Source: Terfezia claveryi
Taxonomy: Eukaryota; Ascomycota; Pezizomycetes; Pezizales; Pezizaceae
Length of the DNA stretch: 64,000 nt
Assembly: GCA_015179025.1 (NCBI GenBank)
Contig: WHUX01000177.1
Coordinates: 1 to 64,000 of the forward strand
Direction: 5' to 3'
Part shown: piece by piece, positions 10,101 through 19,839 of the stretch
How positions within the stretch are numbered: the stretch's first letter is position 1
How the letters are laid out: the number at the start of each line of letters is the position of its first letter
Translations under genes and position numbers: made by a program
The notes under the pieces: model-generated
What the model was told of the DNA's origin: nothing
Database searches by the model: none
The model's input: only the letters and a program-made list of their open reading frames with translations

Positions 10101-10821
10101 TCGTAACGTCAACCTGGCTCATTGGTTCGTCCAATGCTTCGTTTCTGAACTCATGGAAAGGAGGGGAACTGGGGGTGTCTATTGTCTCTTGGCTGTCTTG
10201 GAAGACCGTCTCCGTATCCATATTGTCTCTATCTGTCTCTTCTGGGCTCGTTAGAACGCTTTCGCTTCCTATTGATGCCTGTGAGTCTGGTATTTCATTC
10301 GATCCGAGTCCGATTGCTTGGTCCTGGAAGTCGGGTATTTCCGCAAAGCCTAGGCTTAGTGCGTCTTCTGCTGCCGTGGTGGGGGAGAGATGTTGGGGGC
10401 GAGCTGGGATTGCTGTGTTATCCGAGCCCATGTCCGAGTCCGAATCGCTCTCTGTGTCTGGTTTTGGGCCTGTTCGCTGCCCGATGGAGAGGCCTGGGTG
10501 ATTGCGCACGGTAATTGATTCGCGGATTTGCTCCCCTACTGGGTCGACAGCTAGAACGGCGACATCTGGGTCGAGGAAAGCCTCATAGATTTCATCTACA
10601 GACCCTTCTCTCGTAAATTCTGGGAGACTTTCTGGGCTCTTCTCCAGGATTTGGTGGCCTCTGGCTATTGCGCGGTCTACACTTTCCGGCTGGATTGCTG
10701 CCGCTCCGAATGTACTGTAGCTGTTGAGAGTTCTGTATGCAATGCCTTTGATTATCACAACGAGGCGTCCGCTGTCTTTCCATCCTTGAGTAACGGGGTG
10801 GAACATGCGCCTTGGGGCCAT
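7099..10821 (-). CDS. LINE ORF1 protein, gag-like with CCHC zinc knuckle (1240 aa)
   Basis: A single uninterrupted frame runs from ATG 10821 to TAA 7099. The middle (about residues 430-560) is Pro/Ser-rich and contains a 22-residue tandem duplication. Much of residues 560-880 is charged and low in complexity. The last 200 residues look gag-like and end in a zinc knuckle CTYCNLNNHNSESC (C-x2-C-x4-H-x4-C), which binds nucleic acid in LINE ORF1 proteins. The stop overlaps the ORF2 start (ATGAATACTAA), suggesting termination-reinitiation. ORF1 should package element RNA. It is unusually long for a Tad-type ORF1 and, unlike ORF2 and the inserted gypsy element, carries no nonsense codon. A captured N-terminal extension cannot be excluded. 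Confidence 0.8.
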   Translation of the reverse strand: MAPRRMFHPVTQGWKDSGRLVVIIKGIAYRTLNSYSTFGAAAIQPESVDRAIARGHQILEKSPESLPEFTREGSVDEIYEAFLDPDVAVLAVDPVGEQIRESITVRNHPGLSIGQRTGPKPDTESDSDSDMGSDNTAIPARPQHLSPTTAAEDALSLGFAEIPDFQDQAIGLGSNEIPDSQASIGSESVLTSPEETDRDNMDTETVFQDSQETIDTPSSPPFHEFRNEALDEPMSQVDVTNDSYETRSQDDSIKDWDSRSALEGDRFDQMEVIVQKTMSEVSHSVSQLAEISKEEREKTEAHSIILVQIANDVSNHCETQRTETKEGLRNIATAQEATTRAYEDLAKTFNTHMRAQGTELTLIQGRLMASLNMAVAAIREEGAASRAKDSEDRLKIYEAIGELHKDVNIIKKTIEASKLHPYNAGRSSAASSVFGSRSMSPLSPPYIPPPVASPVFGSRSMSPLSPPYIPPPPPRGTPLATTGGLLAIISTPSPEVIDLSNIQDTPSPSPRPTPSIEPALPLPAGTISAPPKEDSSMTGNTITCNKETKNPTLNCSQHAHNGASRECGGAKAPPTVNLMPFTKATTTPKILPKPQKGEKERESSKKHILESPKGGKGGNKGAAKEAGLISPEPGTDSPMRNGSKACEEITTSMMEDTVDTVNRNLKATAEHKERYRKAEVKAAAEEQGKAKDLAKVHTSRRRLLGALNPPQTFVPQPTGSTNKTPPPPSSLPKRPQASPATKATAWGPLKKRDNTGKKTDTPSTTPPTLHQDWDLASDSEEEAEEVLVSEFVIQQGRLLDRAGKKGLLDDMKETGSDENRSPRTRFRLKNAVKEIESQDSDAETTYSEEEYRIVVEGELQATPSYRKDEAPHVTIDRNRSATNATTRKGMPAMKLRRVNPLPKWTYAAAAKFKEGTIKEHEDRITAFSSAIEMSRMAPIVPNTPQKPAKRIYPYEGGTAPPTRYSEVTPIPHHQDTLSRVLLGNCTKLPSGTDWKDRFVQCFNTKSDRILKGSIKAVKVEGFKSYPTEREVTITHPANTSNTEIIHMIATLRKELFLSTTHPPDEEVVSINRETIELVIPGLSGEKGEQAYNRAKEIAQSLGLPLAVRSPKWLVRDRNRGDSYSGKTCFLRFSIYRKDLARLDSPIPIPLSGKDKLQVFIYERHKDKAFYINTLGHTVSESRPTFSPIPIPHESHCTYCNLNNHNSESCYRRINDERHQSNRPRYSNNKACKGKQREDEY
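9407..9538 (-). repeat. 66-bp tandem duplication inside LINE ORF1
   Basis: Two nearly identical 66-bp units lie head to tail (period 66 at GGTATGTATGG), differing at about five bases near their ends. They encode two copies of an FGSRSMSPLSPPYIPPP module. Because 66 is a multiple of three the frame is kept, so this is an in-frame expansion of the Pro/Ser linker. Confidence 0.9.
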
Positions 10822-13086
10822 GTTCGAACCTTTATCTTGTGCACGTGACGGGTTAAGCGGGGATGTTGTGACGGTGGGGTGTTATGACGTGACGGGGTGT
10901 TGTGACGGTATGTCGGCGGGGTGTTGTATCACGGCCTGATGCTATGACGGCGGAATGGAGTTGTTCCGGTAGCCGACTGGGGTGGTGTACTGTTATTGGT
11001 TTTTATTGGTCGGGCGGTGGTGTGGGAGTTATCAAATCCCTGATAGGTCTCCTGGAGGTGTGATCGGGCGGTGTTGCACGACGTGGCAAACACGCTGAGA
11101 TACAGTGTGGGCCAGAAGAGTTGCAGGTTATCGTGAGGATTGAGAACTTAAAGGACGGGGGAAAGTATGAAGATGGGGACTTGGAGATGTGAAACTGGGA
11201 TATGTTGTGCTCTGTGTCGAGCTCTCTTGGATGAACTTGTTTTGGTGCCCGGGGGCCTTCTGTGTGCAGAGATATGGACGAATCCGCACTTTTTGGTCTG
11301 TTGAGAAGTGGGTGGGATGCAGGTTGAGCCCATCTCGCCTGGTTGACATGATGCAAGTATTCAGAGTATCACGAAGCTATATCGGTTCTATTGTCAACGA
11401 TCTTGTTGGGGAGGATCCTGAGCCGCGTGCTCTTGTTGGGGAGGATCTTGAGTTGCGTTCCCTTGTTGGGTGGGATTGCGCCCTCTCAGGTGTTTGCGAC
11501 CATTCAAAAGGAGAGGATCCCTCTAGTGTTTGCGACCATTCAAATGAAGAGGATTGAGATGCCGGCATTATGAATTTTAGGGTGTATATATCTGATCGTG
11601 ATAGCAATATGTAGTAGATAAAAGAAATTTTTGATACTGGGATAATGCACTTTACCATTTTAAGCAATACGTTCGACATATCTCCAGATCCCTGTTGACA
11701 TAATGCACGAACCCTGTATGTGGCGAGATTTAGTCGCGTTGCTGAGTTACCATGGTAAAATCCCTCTAATTGCATTCCTATAGTACTGTACATCCCATGG
11801 GCCTCTTGAACTCCATACCGGGTAAGCAGCTTGCATGCAGCGATCGCGGTACCGAGAAGTAGTTATAGTAGGTAGTACACTGTCATTTTTGCAAGGATAA
11901 ATTATAATGATAAGGTTGCAACGGCGGGACGGTACTTGGGTATTCAGTGAAGAGTAGTAGTGAGCATCCTAAATATGTATAAACAAACCTGGCGCTAAGT
12001 GGGTTAAAGTACTAGATCTATAGACTTCAGAGAGTGCCCATACCCAGTCTCGGCAGTTATATCCCCAGCCTACATATACCAACGTTACTTTTATCAAACA
12101 ATTTTGCTCTCCAGTATGCACCTATTGTTGTGAACCAAGCATAGTACATTAGACATTCACATCCAACCAAACCCATATATATCCCCTGTGGCTCAAAAAA
12201 GAGCCAACTTCAGGGTAACTGATATCTAGTGCTTGAATGACTCTCAAACCTGGTAAATGAAGAAAATGTTTCTCCAAATCAAATTGTTGCCAGCTGCGAG
12301 CAATATCCTCAACTACTCCTTTGTCATTCTAGCGCTGTTTTCTTATTTGAGTGGTTTTCAGTTGACGCTTAAGTATTGCATTAACCGTGGCTTCTATCAT
12401 TCTCTAGTCTAGAATCTAGTTAGTGCGCATTTTAGCCAAGGTTACTCAAGTGTCTAACTCTTCCTAAGCTAGTCTAGCAGCCTTGAGGGTAACAAAATAA
12501 AGCGCTGTAACAATGCTTAAGCTTCTGATAAGGGGGTTTAGGGAGAGGAATAAGTTTGGATTAAACCAATACTCATTTTTACACTCCTCAGCTATTCAAT
12601 CACAGCTAAACCAATCCTGCTCTTATCTGTAGTAGCCAAGCTGCTTAGAATTGCTAAAAGTCATTTGAGATTCCACAGTAGGGACTAGAGCCCTACTTAA
12701 CCCGAACATCCCAAACCCTAGTTCTAACCCTAGGGGATATTGTTAGATCAAAGGCTGTCGCGGCCCAGATTATGAGGAGATTGACAATTGAAACCTGATT
12801 ATTAGTAGTAAATCATTCAGAGGCCACTGTAGCTTTGGCTTTGCAAGCATATTGGCCAACCTTAGTCTATAGGAAGCCAAATATCTGCATTGAGAGCTCA
12901 CGAGAGTATTCAAAGCTCAAATCATATATCAGATTATATCAGACGCTCGTGATCAAGACAGCCCTCAATTACGTTGATTTTAAATAACCCTAGCACATCT
13001 TCGTAACCAGCATAATAACTATATGCCTCACATCTTAGAGGCCGTCGCGGGAATATTCAGCATGCAGGCCTTCACACCAGTCATAA
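10822..13086. other. No gene seen; possible LINE 5' leader, then AT-rich spacer
   Basis: 10822-11400 is G-rich with repeated GACGG and GGGGTGTTGTGACGG phrases and could be the LINE 5' untranslated region. A short tandem repeat follows at 11402-11557. From 11600 to 13086 I see only AT-rich DNA with no long frame, conserved motif or RNA gene. Confidence 0.5.
11402..11557 (+). repeat. Short tandem repeats (30-bp and about 36-bp units)
   Basis: The phrase CTTGTTGGGGAGGATC recurs at 11402 and 11432 (30-bp period), with a third, diverged copy at 11462. It is followed by two copies of TGTTTGCGACCATTCAAA (near 11491 and 11528). The array lies just beyond the probable LINE leader; whether it marks the element's 5' end is unknown. 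Confidence 0.7.
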
Positions 13087-15072
13087 TTAATATGGCTTTA
13101 GGCCCCCGTTTTTTCTTGCCCCCACAACGGTTCTCAATATCCCCAACACTTTTTCTTCTTCGTATCTCCTTGCGACCAGCTGCAACCCGATTGGAGCATA
13201 CTTATACCTTTCAGGGCCCAACACCTTTCCATTCTGATCTTTGTCAAACCATAGCTTGCTGTAGACCTGGTTCAACTCTTCGACGCTGTTCTTGGGGTAC
13301 GTAGCATGGAGATCTACCCCCTCTGGTAAAGCAGCTGCTCCATCAATATCAAGAACCTTTCCAGCGGGGAAGACAGCAGTGCTGTAGTCGAGCAAATTGA
13401 AAACTGACGTATATCCCCAGCTTTTACTAGTATCATGGAGTGGTGAAGCGGTTGGCGCAGCAGGGCATATAATTGCATCGATTTGACTTTCGTTCCAAAG
13501 TTTGGCATAAGATAGGCGATATTGATTCCTCCGGTTCGTCAACTATTGATTATTGGTAAGTCCACGGCTTTCAAAACCATAATAGTGGAAAATAAGATCA
13601 CTGACATCCCAGGATTCCGTCACCGTGAGAGGTTTAGACTGCAATCCGTCGAAAGCAAATTTTGCAAGTGGTGTAAGTTCTTCTCCACTTTTTTTGACCA
13701 GGTGTCTGGCGAATTCTGCATTGTCTTGAAAGAAGGTTGCTGCAGTTAGTTCTGACATGCCCTTATGATCAACAGGCACCCAAGGGATGACAATATGGCC
13801 AGCCTCCTCCAACACTCTAGCCGTCTCTTTGAGTGAACGTAGGATTGGGGGATGAGGGGTCACTACGCCGTCACTCAACATCAGGCCAATTCTCAAAGGC
13901 TTGAGAATAGTGCCGTTTACGATAACCCTTTTGTCCCAGGGCTTGTTAACCAACAATGGCTCTACGAGCCAGGGGCTATTGGCAAGTGCGGCCTGGATTT
14001 AATCCTGTCAACTTACGGAATGCGGCTTGCAGGAGAGCACTCTTTTACCTCATAAAATAGTTCCAGACCGTCAACCCCTATTGCCATTGGACCAATGATA
14101 CACTGAACGGTCTCCATACCAGGGTGAAGCCACCACTCCATACCAGCTACTGGGATTCTCCCAGCGCTTGCCTTTAGAGTGTAGATATTAGAGAAGGCAG
14201 CCGGTGCTCGGAGCGATCCACCAATGTCAGTACCAGTACCAACCCCTAGCAAACTGCCACGTAACGAAATTAATGCTCCCTCTCCACCAGAGCTACCACC
14301 AGGACTTAGATTGATGTTGTACGGGCTGACAGTTCTACCGAAAAGGTTACTGTGAGTTTCCATGGCCTGGTGGAGAACACATTAGCAGATGGATAGTATA
14401 TTTACAACGACTAATGATCACTTACTAACATGCAAAGTGGATTAGTAGTTTTCACATAGAACACGGCACCAGCCTTGCGCAAGATCTCGATGATATAAGC
14501 ATCCTTTTCGTCGATGTGGTCGACCATGGATACCAAGCCACTTGTGGCCCTTGTCCCGGCTATAGAGATTTGATCTTTCACTGAAATAGGGAGGCCATGG
14601 AGGAGCCCAACAGGTTCTCCGGTTGCAAGAAGGTGTTTATCCAACTCCTGGGCCTGGGCCAAAGCAGAGTCGTAGAGAATTTCAGTGAGGCAATTGGTCT
14701 GAAATGGTCAGCATAATCAAACAAGAAACCTCAGACCGCCTACTAAGTGGACATAGATTGTCATTATACCAATTGGTGAGCAATGGATGCCCTTTTGCAG
14801 AACGCCATCGTAACCTCAACGGCAGTATAAACCCGGTTTCTTATATCTACAAGCAACTTGGTGGTGCTGGGGGTGGAGGTGATCTCTAGTTCCCTTGGGG
14901 AAAGGATGCCACATGTCTCTGGTATACTGATCAAGTTTCTGGAGTCCTGAAGACCCTCAATGACTGTTGGGGAGAGGCGGTGGGATTTGGGGATGGCATT
15001 CCTGATTTCATCCTGTCGTGCTAGGGAAATGGACTTCCAATCCTTTCCGGTTTGCTCTTGAGTTTCTGCCAT
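13087..15072 (-). CDS. Fungal amidase (acetamidase/amidase-signature family)
   Basis: Five exons give about 578 aa: 15072-14770, 14698-14426, 14366-14049, 13992-13606 and 13542-13087. All amidase-signature catalytic parts are present: Lys in GLPISVKDQ, cis-Ser in SPGGSSGGEGA and the nucleophile in GTDIGGSLRAPA. Length matches acetamidase-type enzymes, which hydrolyse small amides to carboxylate and ammonia in the cytosol. The last intron (13605-13543, 63 nt, GTCAGT donor) is in phase and contains a TAG. Splicing it joins TVTESWD to LTNRRNQYR, matching the family's E-x-W-x-L-N pattern, so I treat the TAG as intronic, not a lesion. No signal peptide is seen. The substrate is not predictable. 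Confidence 0.85.
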
Positions 15073-16843
15073 ATTCACAAAATTCCTCTTGTTCTAGAAG
15101 TAGACCATATATTAATGTTAGCATCAGTGCATGTACAGTCACAACTTTCAAGCTCACGAGTTTCGTGTGCATACGAGGCTGTCCAGAGATGCTAACTTTT
15201 AAGGAGCTTGAGAGATGTCCGACAGCCGTGCTCGGTCAATGCTGATACCAATGGTAGGAGTGTACCCAACTGAAACGTATCAGTCGAATCTCCACCCCCT
15301 TATATGTTTTCCCTACCCCTCAGTTGTCTTCAAAGCCTGACCCTCTTCACAGTACCAAGTAGCCTTGTGTTCCTGACAGCTGCAGTGGAAGAAACTATAA
15401 TACAAATTATGCAAAATCGCAATTATCATTTGGTGCTACCAATATGTGTAATTTCGGCAGGTGCACCTTAGTGCCAACCAGACTATGCACTTAATTATTG
15501 ATTAAATATATTTCAGTAATTTCCGTTCCCCTGCACCAAGATCCTCTTCCGACGATTGCTGACACTGCCAGGTTTGGTAGGTACCAGTCAGCGAAAGGTC
15601 TACTCTGGTTCGAAAGGCCGGAACTCAACAACCAGAGCAGAGCAGCTGCGGACAATAATGAAAAAGCCCTTGCTGCCCGCAATAAGGATAACTTACTTAG
15701 GCCTCGGGTGACAGGCATTAATGTAAACCCTTTCCCCCGTCTCTGAGCTCCTCTTTTCTTCGCTTTCATACAAAGCGATATCCGCACCAGGCATTGTCCA
15801 TGACAGTTGTGTACACAGTAAAAACCAGGTACGATGTATATAACAAAGTAGCAAAGTACTTTGAGGTATATGATGATCCATTGAAGATTGGAGAGGTATA
15901 CAACGAACTTTATAGATACGCGCTATTCCTGATCTAGTAATATCTATCCGTATGCATTCTCTGAAAAGGGTCGTTGTGCCAACCAGACTAGCATTCTCCA
16001 TATCTACGGCACCGAATACAGTCTGGAAGCTGAAGATCTTACCCACATCTACTCGAGGCCGGGAAGATAGACTTTATTTCTCACTGGCGTGATGGGACTG
16101 TTCACACTTAGAATTTTTTTCTTTTTTGTAATGTGCTATTTTGCGAGGCCATATGGAATTTATCCAAAGTCCCCCTGAGGGACCTCATATGATTGATGCG
16201 TTTTTCCTTCCAAGAAAAGATATAGAAGCTAATATTGATTATCCGGAAGTACTGTATCACAAGGCATATGGCGGTTCTTAGGTGGAGATGTCCATAAGTT
16301 CGATTTCTAATCACTGGGGCCAAACGGATCCATGGGTAAATAGACTTATTGGGGAGAATCCTGTTCACAAGGCAATATATGCCTGCTACGAGTGTCATTA
16401 AGATTTATAAGGTCGAATCTTTTTGAAGGTTTTGGGATATGCACAGTATGTTAAGAAGCACAAAAAGTTACGACATCCGAAACAAGTGGTCTATTTGTCC
16501 GAATTCCAATAGATAAGGATAAGTGAAGCTGTCCTCGTATCATTCTGTATTCTGGCTTGCACAAGCCCCTCGGTAATCATTCTGATTCTTGTGTCTTTGT
16601 TTTTTTGTAAATATCATCCATCATCTATATACCAATAAGCCCATGCACACCTACATGTATAAATTCGATCGCACTATACACTACCGATTGAGATCTCGCA
16701 TCGTACCACCAACCTTAATCTAAATCACCAAGTTACACATTTTTAATTAATTGCAACCAACTTTAAGATAGTGGAACAGGCATCCTGCAGCAAAAGGTTT
16801 CGATGCAATAAGTAAGAAACATGGTAACCTATTTCTAATAATA
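15073..16843. other. Intergenic, AT-rich; two direct copies of TGCCAACCAGACTA
   Basis: No supportable gene. The 14-mer TGCCAACCAGACTA occurs at 15472-15485 and again at 15977-15990 in the same orientation, about 505 bp apart. These are two members of a motif scattered through the window. The upstream region of the amidase is here but no distinct promoter element was recognised. Confidence 0.5.
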
Positions 16844-16922
16844 GGTCGCGTGGCTCAATCGGCAGAGCATCGTGCTAATAGTAATAACGCGAGGGTTGTG
16901 AGTTCGAGTCTCACCGTGACCA
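16844..16922 (+). tRNA. tRNA-Ile (anticodon AAT) with a very short intron
   Basis: A complete cloverleaf is present. The acceptor stem is GGTCGCG with CGTGACC, the D stem GCTC/GAGC, and the anticodon stem TCGTG/CGCGA. The T arm is GTGAG-TTCGAGT-CTCAC and the discriminator base is A. The anticodon loop is 13 nt, CTAATAGTAATAA. Removing six bases (GTAATA, 16881-16886) directly 3' of position 37 leaves the standard CTAATAA loop with anticodon AAT at 16877-16879. That is the canonical place for nuclear tRNA introns. T runs follow downstream. The isotype is supported by the classic ATCGTGCTAATAACGCGA core of eukaryotic tRNA-Ile. Confidence 0.92.
16881..16886 (+). other. 6-nt tRNA intron (GTAATA)
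   Basis: The insertion lies between positions 37 and 38 of tRNA-Ile, where spliced tRNA introns sit. It looks like a near copy of the adjacent TAATA. It is extremely short compared with usual fungal tRNA introns; the alternative is a non-functional tRNA with an enlarged loop. Confidence 0.65.
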
Positions 16923-17923
16923 TTTCCTTTACGTTTTGCAAAGTTTGGGCAATCACTTTTTTTTTTTTGAGGCATGAACATCCTTAAGTACAGTACAATA
17001 CCAACCTAAATCACGCATTTATCAACAACTGCGCCGGGAAATTCATTTTTCAATTTTTAAGTCACAGAAGAGTAAGAGTTGGCACATCAAATATAGCTCA
17101 GTGTCGGAATTGGGTTGGATCCCCATAACTTTTCGTCTCATTTACAATGATTCTTTTCAAATAATATACCTATAAATGCCACAGCTCGCAGTCCTGTTGC
17201 CAATTAAGCAGTTAAGTTTACTGAGCTCTTTCACGGCAAAAGTTCAACTTACAAATTCGCAGACTCTAAAATGGCACGTTTTAAATCTGATTCACTCGAC
17301 TACGCATTCTAACAATAGTTCGTGTTCATGAGATTTAAACACTACTATCCGTACTATGAGGGCAGCTGCAGATGATGGACTCGAAGACTCAGCATGTATA
17401 GGTCCTGCCCTTTTGCTAATGAACTCCTGCAAGCTCATGATACAGTATGACAGTCTGTATGCAGTGTGTGGGTGAGTACAGCTCGGGCAACGACTTGGCT
17501 TTAGCCTTTAGGTATTGTATTGGGCAATGGCGGGCTCTCAAGCGACTTGGCTACTAGTATGACTAATTGTGGCCCGGCCTGACGTCGATACATGTTGCAT
17601 TCCTGACGTGTATTATTGAGGCCATCAACGCGCATCGGAGCATTCCGGTATGTTTAAGGTTAACAGTAGAGAGGTCGCCCCAAGTTCTTCTACATAAACA
17701 TGAGCTGATGTTCGTCTAGCCTTGAGCTGTAGTTAAGTACTCGGCAGGTATCTAATGTTATTTATCAGAACTATTAATAAGATACACAAGCAGCACGAGC
17801 CCCCACTTCACGACCAACTTCACAACACCCACTCTGGCCCGAGTTTCTTATGTATCATGCCCCCACACGCGAACTCTGCTATTGATTATTTTATTCTATA
17901 GTGCTTCAAACTCTAGGCATTAT

Positions 17924-19839
17924 TCAGTCTACTCTACGTTTCCTCATCTTGATAACAATATTGAATGGAGGGGTTGGGTTTGCCCACAGATACTGTGTCT
18001 GAGCCCTTTTTGTAGGCTGGATTTCATAATTCAACAAGCAAAATTTGAGGGACATCTTGAGCTCAATCACACCAAAGAATCGTCCAGGGCTATGCCATCA
18101 CAAAGATATCACGTTAGTAATGATAGAGGTGAAAGGGATGAGTTAGAAATGGGGTTATGTGCACAGGGGCTGGAACACCGACCATGCGTGTTTTCCATGC
18201 CCGAAGGGTAAATACTCATCCGCAGTCGTTACAGCAGCGAGCTTTCCTATACCTCCAGTGGCTGAGATATCCGTTGCTGCTTGGCCTGCGAGTTCTTGAT
18301 AAGGCCGAGAGTATCGGAATCCAATGAAGTCAAGCGCTTGCTTCCCAGTGTTATCATCATCAATATGCACACTGAGTGTTGGCACACCAACGAGCTCGCC
18401 ATGGTTGACATGAAGTCCGTTTGCATAAGTATATCCTTCCTTGGGCATCACCTTTCTCACCAAGCCCACTGGTCCACTGAAATTCTTTCGAAGGGTCTCT
18501 CGAATGAAACTGTCCAACCCCACTAACTTGTTGAGTTTTCGTTTAGTCCAAACACCAGGCCCCTCTTCGCTCTCGCGGTCAACAGCTTCTACCTCTTCAC
18601 GAAGTAGATCCCAGTAACCGCAACCGGTAAGTTCGTCAGTGTACGCAGCCATGTTCGCCACACTATTGGAAAAGGTCAAAGATGTGGTGTGGATTGCGGC
18701 AAAATTGACAAGGAGGTAGCGGCATGACACCTGGTATGAAGAATCATGTGGGGGCCCCTGGCCTATAGCCTCATGTAAAAGATATTGAAGCAGATCGTCC
18801 TAGATTTATGCACGAGATATTAGCTCGAAGGACAAGAATTGATGCAGGGAATTTTACACACAGGTTCTTCCGGTGAACTACTTTCATCCTTTGAGTTGCG
18901 CTCAATGATTGCTTTCCGCTCTTCAATAATAGGAGTCAATTTCTTTGCGGCAAAGGCTATTCGTCGACGATTTCGAAATGATAGTAATGGCTCAACCAGC
19001 CTAAATCCATCAGTACCTCAGGGGCCTTAAACAGGGGAACAAAAACTCACCAACGCATCTCTTGTGGAAATAATTGTACGCCAAAGCCAGCTATGATAAC
19101 CCCAACAGCAAAATCAATTGAATTCTTCAGGAAAGCCTTGTCTCGACCTATAATACAGTTTCAGTTGGCATCCATTCCACTTAGCCGAACATAGGTGTCT
19201 TATACATATTACCGCTCCCCCAAACACCCTATTGGTAGTCCTCGAGACAATCTTCATGGACTCCTCGAATATCGGCATTTCTACCCACCCCTCAGCGTTT
19301 TTTCTTTGCACCCAAGGCTGCTCCCACTCCTCCTTGAAAGACATCTCAAGCTCCTCTACCATCGGATCCAACATTCTCGCCAAACTTGCCGTCAACTTTT
19401 GCCTGATAACCGGGACATGATATAAATTACTGAACACCTCTTTCCCGCCAATGGCCAGGTCCCCATTGTCTTCCTGAAAGGCAACAGCTTGTGACAACAC
19501 ATGTTCCGGAGCTGATTTATGCTCAGAGATCAACTGCAGCGGAATAACATGAATATAGTGACTCAATACCCATGGGGCCACGAATGTAGTTGGGTTCTTT
19601 TGTTTATGGTACCGGAGGTATCCATCGGCGATTATGCTGTTGTAGTGCCTTAAGGAGGCAGGTATTGCTCGGATCCGACCAAAAGGTCCAGGCGGAATTC
19701 CCACAACCGGGAGTTTGGATGGGTTGGGGTTGTATTGGTATAATGAGAAGGTGACCTTGAGGGCGCAAAGGATAATCAGGATACCTGCGAGTTCGGTAGG
19801 ACTCACTCCTGAGAGGATGGAGCTCGTGAGAATGGCCAT
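17924..19839 (-). CDS. Cytochrome P450 monooxygenase, microsomal class
   Basis: Five exons give 550 aa: 19839-19206, 19147-19051, 19000-18862, 18799-18183 and 18089-17924. I chose ATG 19839 because it is followed by a hydrophobic anchor (ELAGILIILCALKVTF); an upstream in-frame ATG adds 40 polar residues. A Pro-rich hinge, the I-helix (LLVNFAAIHTTS), the ExxR motif (ETLR, about residue 388) and the heme loop FGHGKHACPGRFF are present. Cys496 ligates heme, and its codon is split TG|C across the last intron (18182-18090), which has a TACTAAC branch site. Such enzymes hydroxylate hydrophobic substrates on the ER using a P450 reductase. The AAIHTTS type of I-helix occurs in fungal secondary-metabolism P450s. 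The substrate is unknown. Confidence 0.9.

Larger units (their letters stand above)
6416..10821 (-). mobile_element. Non-LTR (LINE, Tad-like) retrotransposon, interrupted by the gypsy element
   Basis: Two overlapping minus-strand frames are present: a 1240-codon ORF1 with a C-terminal CCHC knuckle and an ORF2 beginning with an apurinic-like endonuclease domain. ORF2 is broken at 6416 by the gypsy insertion and resumes at 112-1, running out of the window. The 5' end of the element lies above 10821 but its border is not visible; G-rich DNA to about 11400 may be its 5' leader. Gene order, zinc knuckle and endonuclease are characteristic of Tad/I-type elements of ascomycetes. The 3' end and poly(A) tail are outside the window. 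Confidence 0.85.

Noticed and set aside
12711..12734. Telomere-like CCCTA/AACCCTA phrases
   Set aside because: Only two or three imperfect units, with no array; chance or a minor relic.
13543..13545. In-frame TAG in the amidase as a pseudogene-making lesion
   Set aside because: It lies at the end of a 63-nt GT...AG segment that is in phase; removing it restores the family's conserved spacing (TVTESWD joined to LTNRRNQYR).
18155..18190. P450 apparently lacking its heme cysteine (FGHGKHAW)
   Set aside because: The last intron falls inside the Cys codon; the next exon supplies C-PGRFF and continues to a normal C-terminus.
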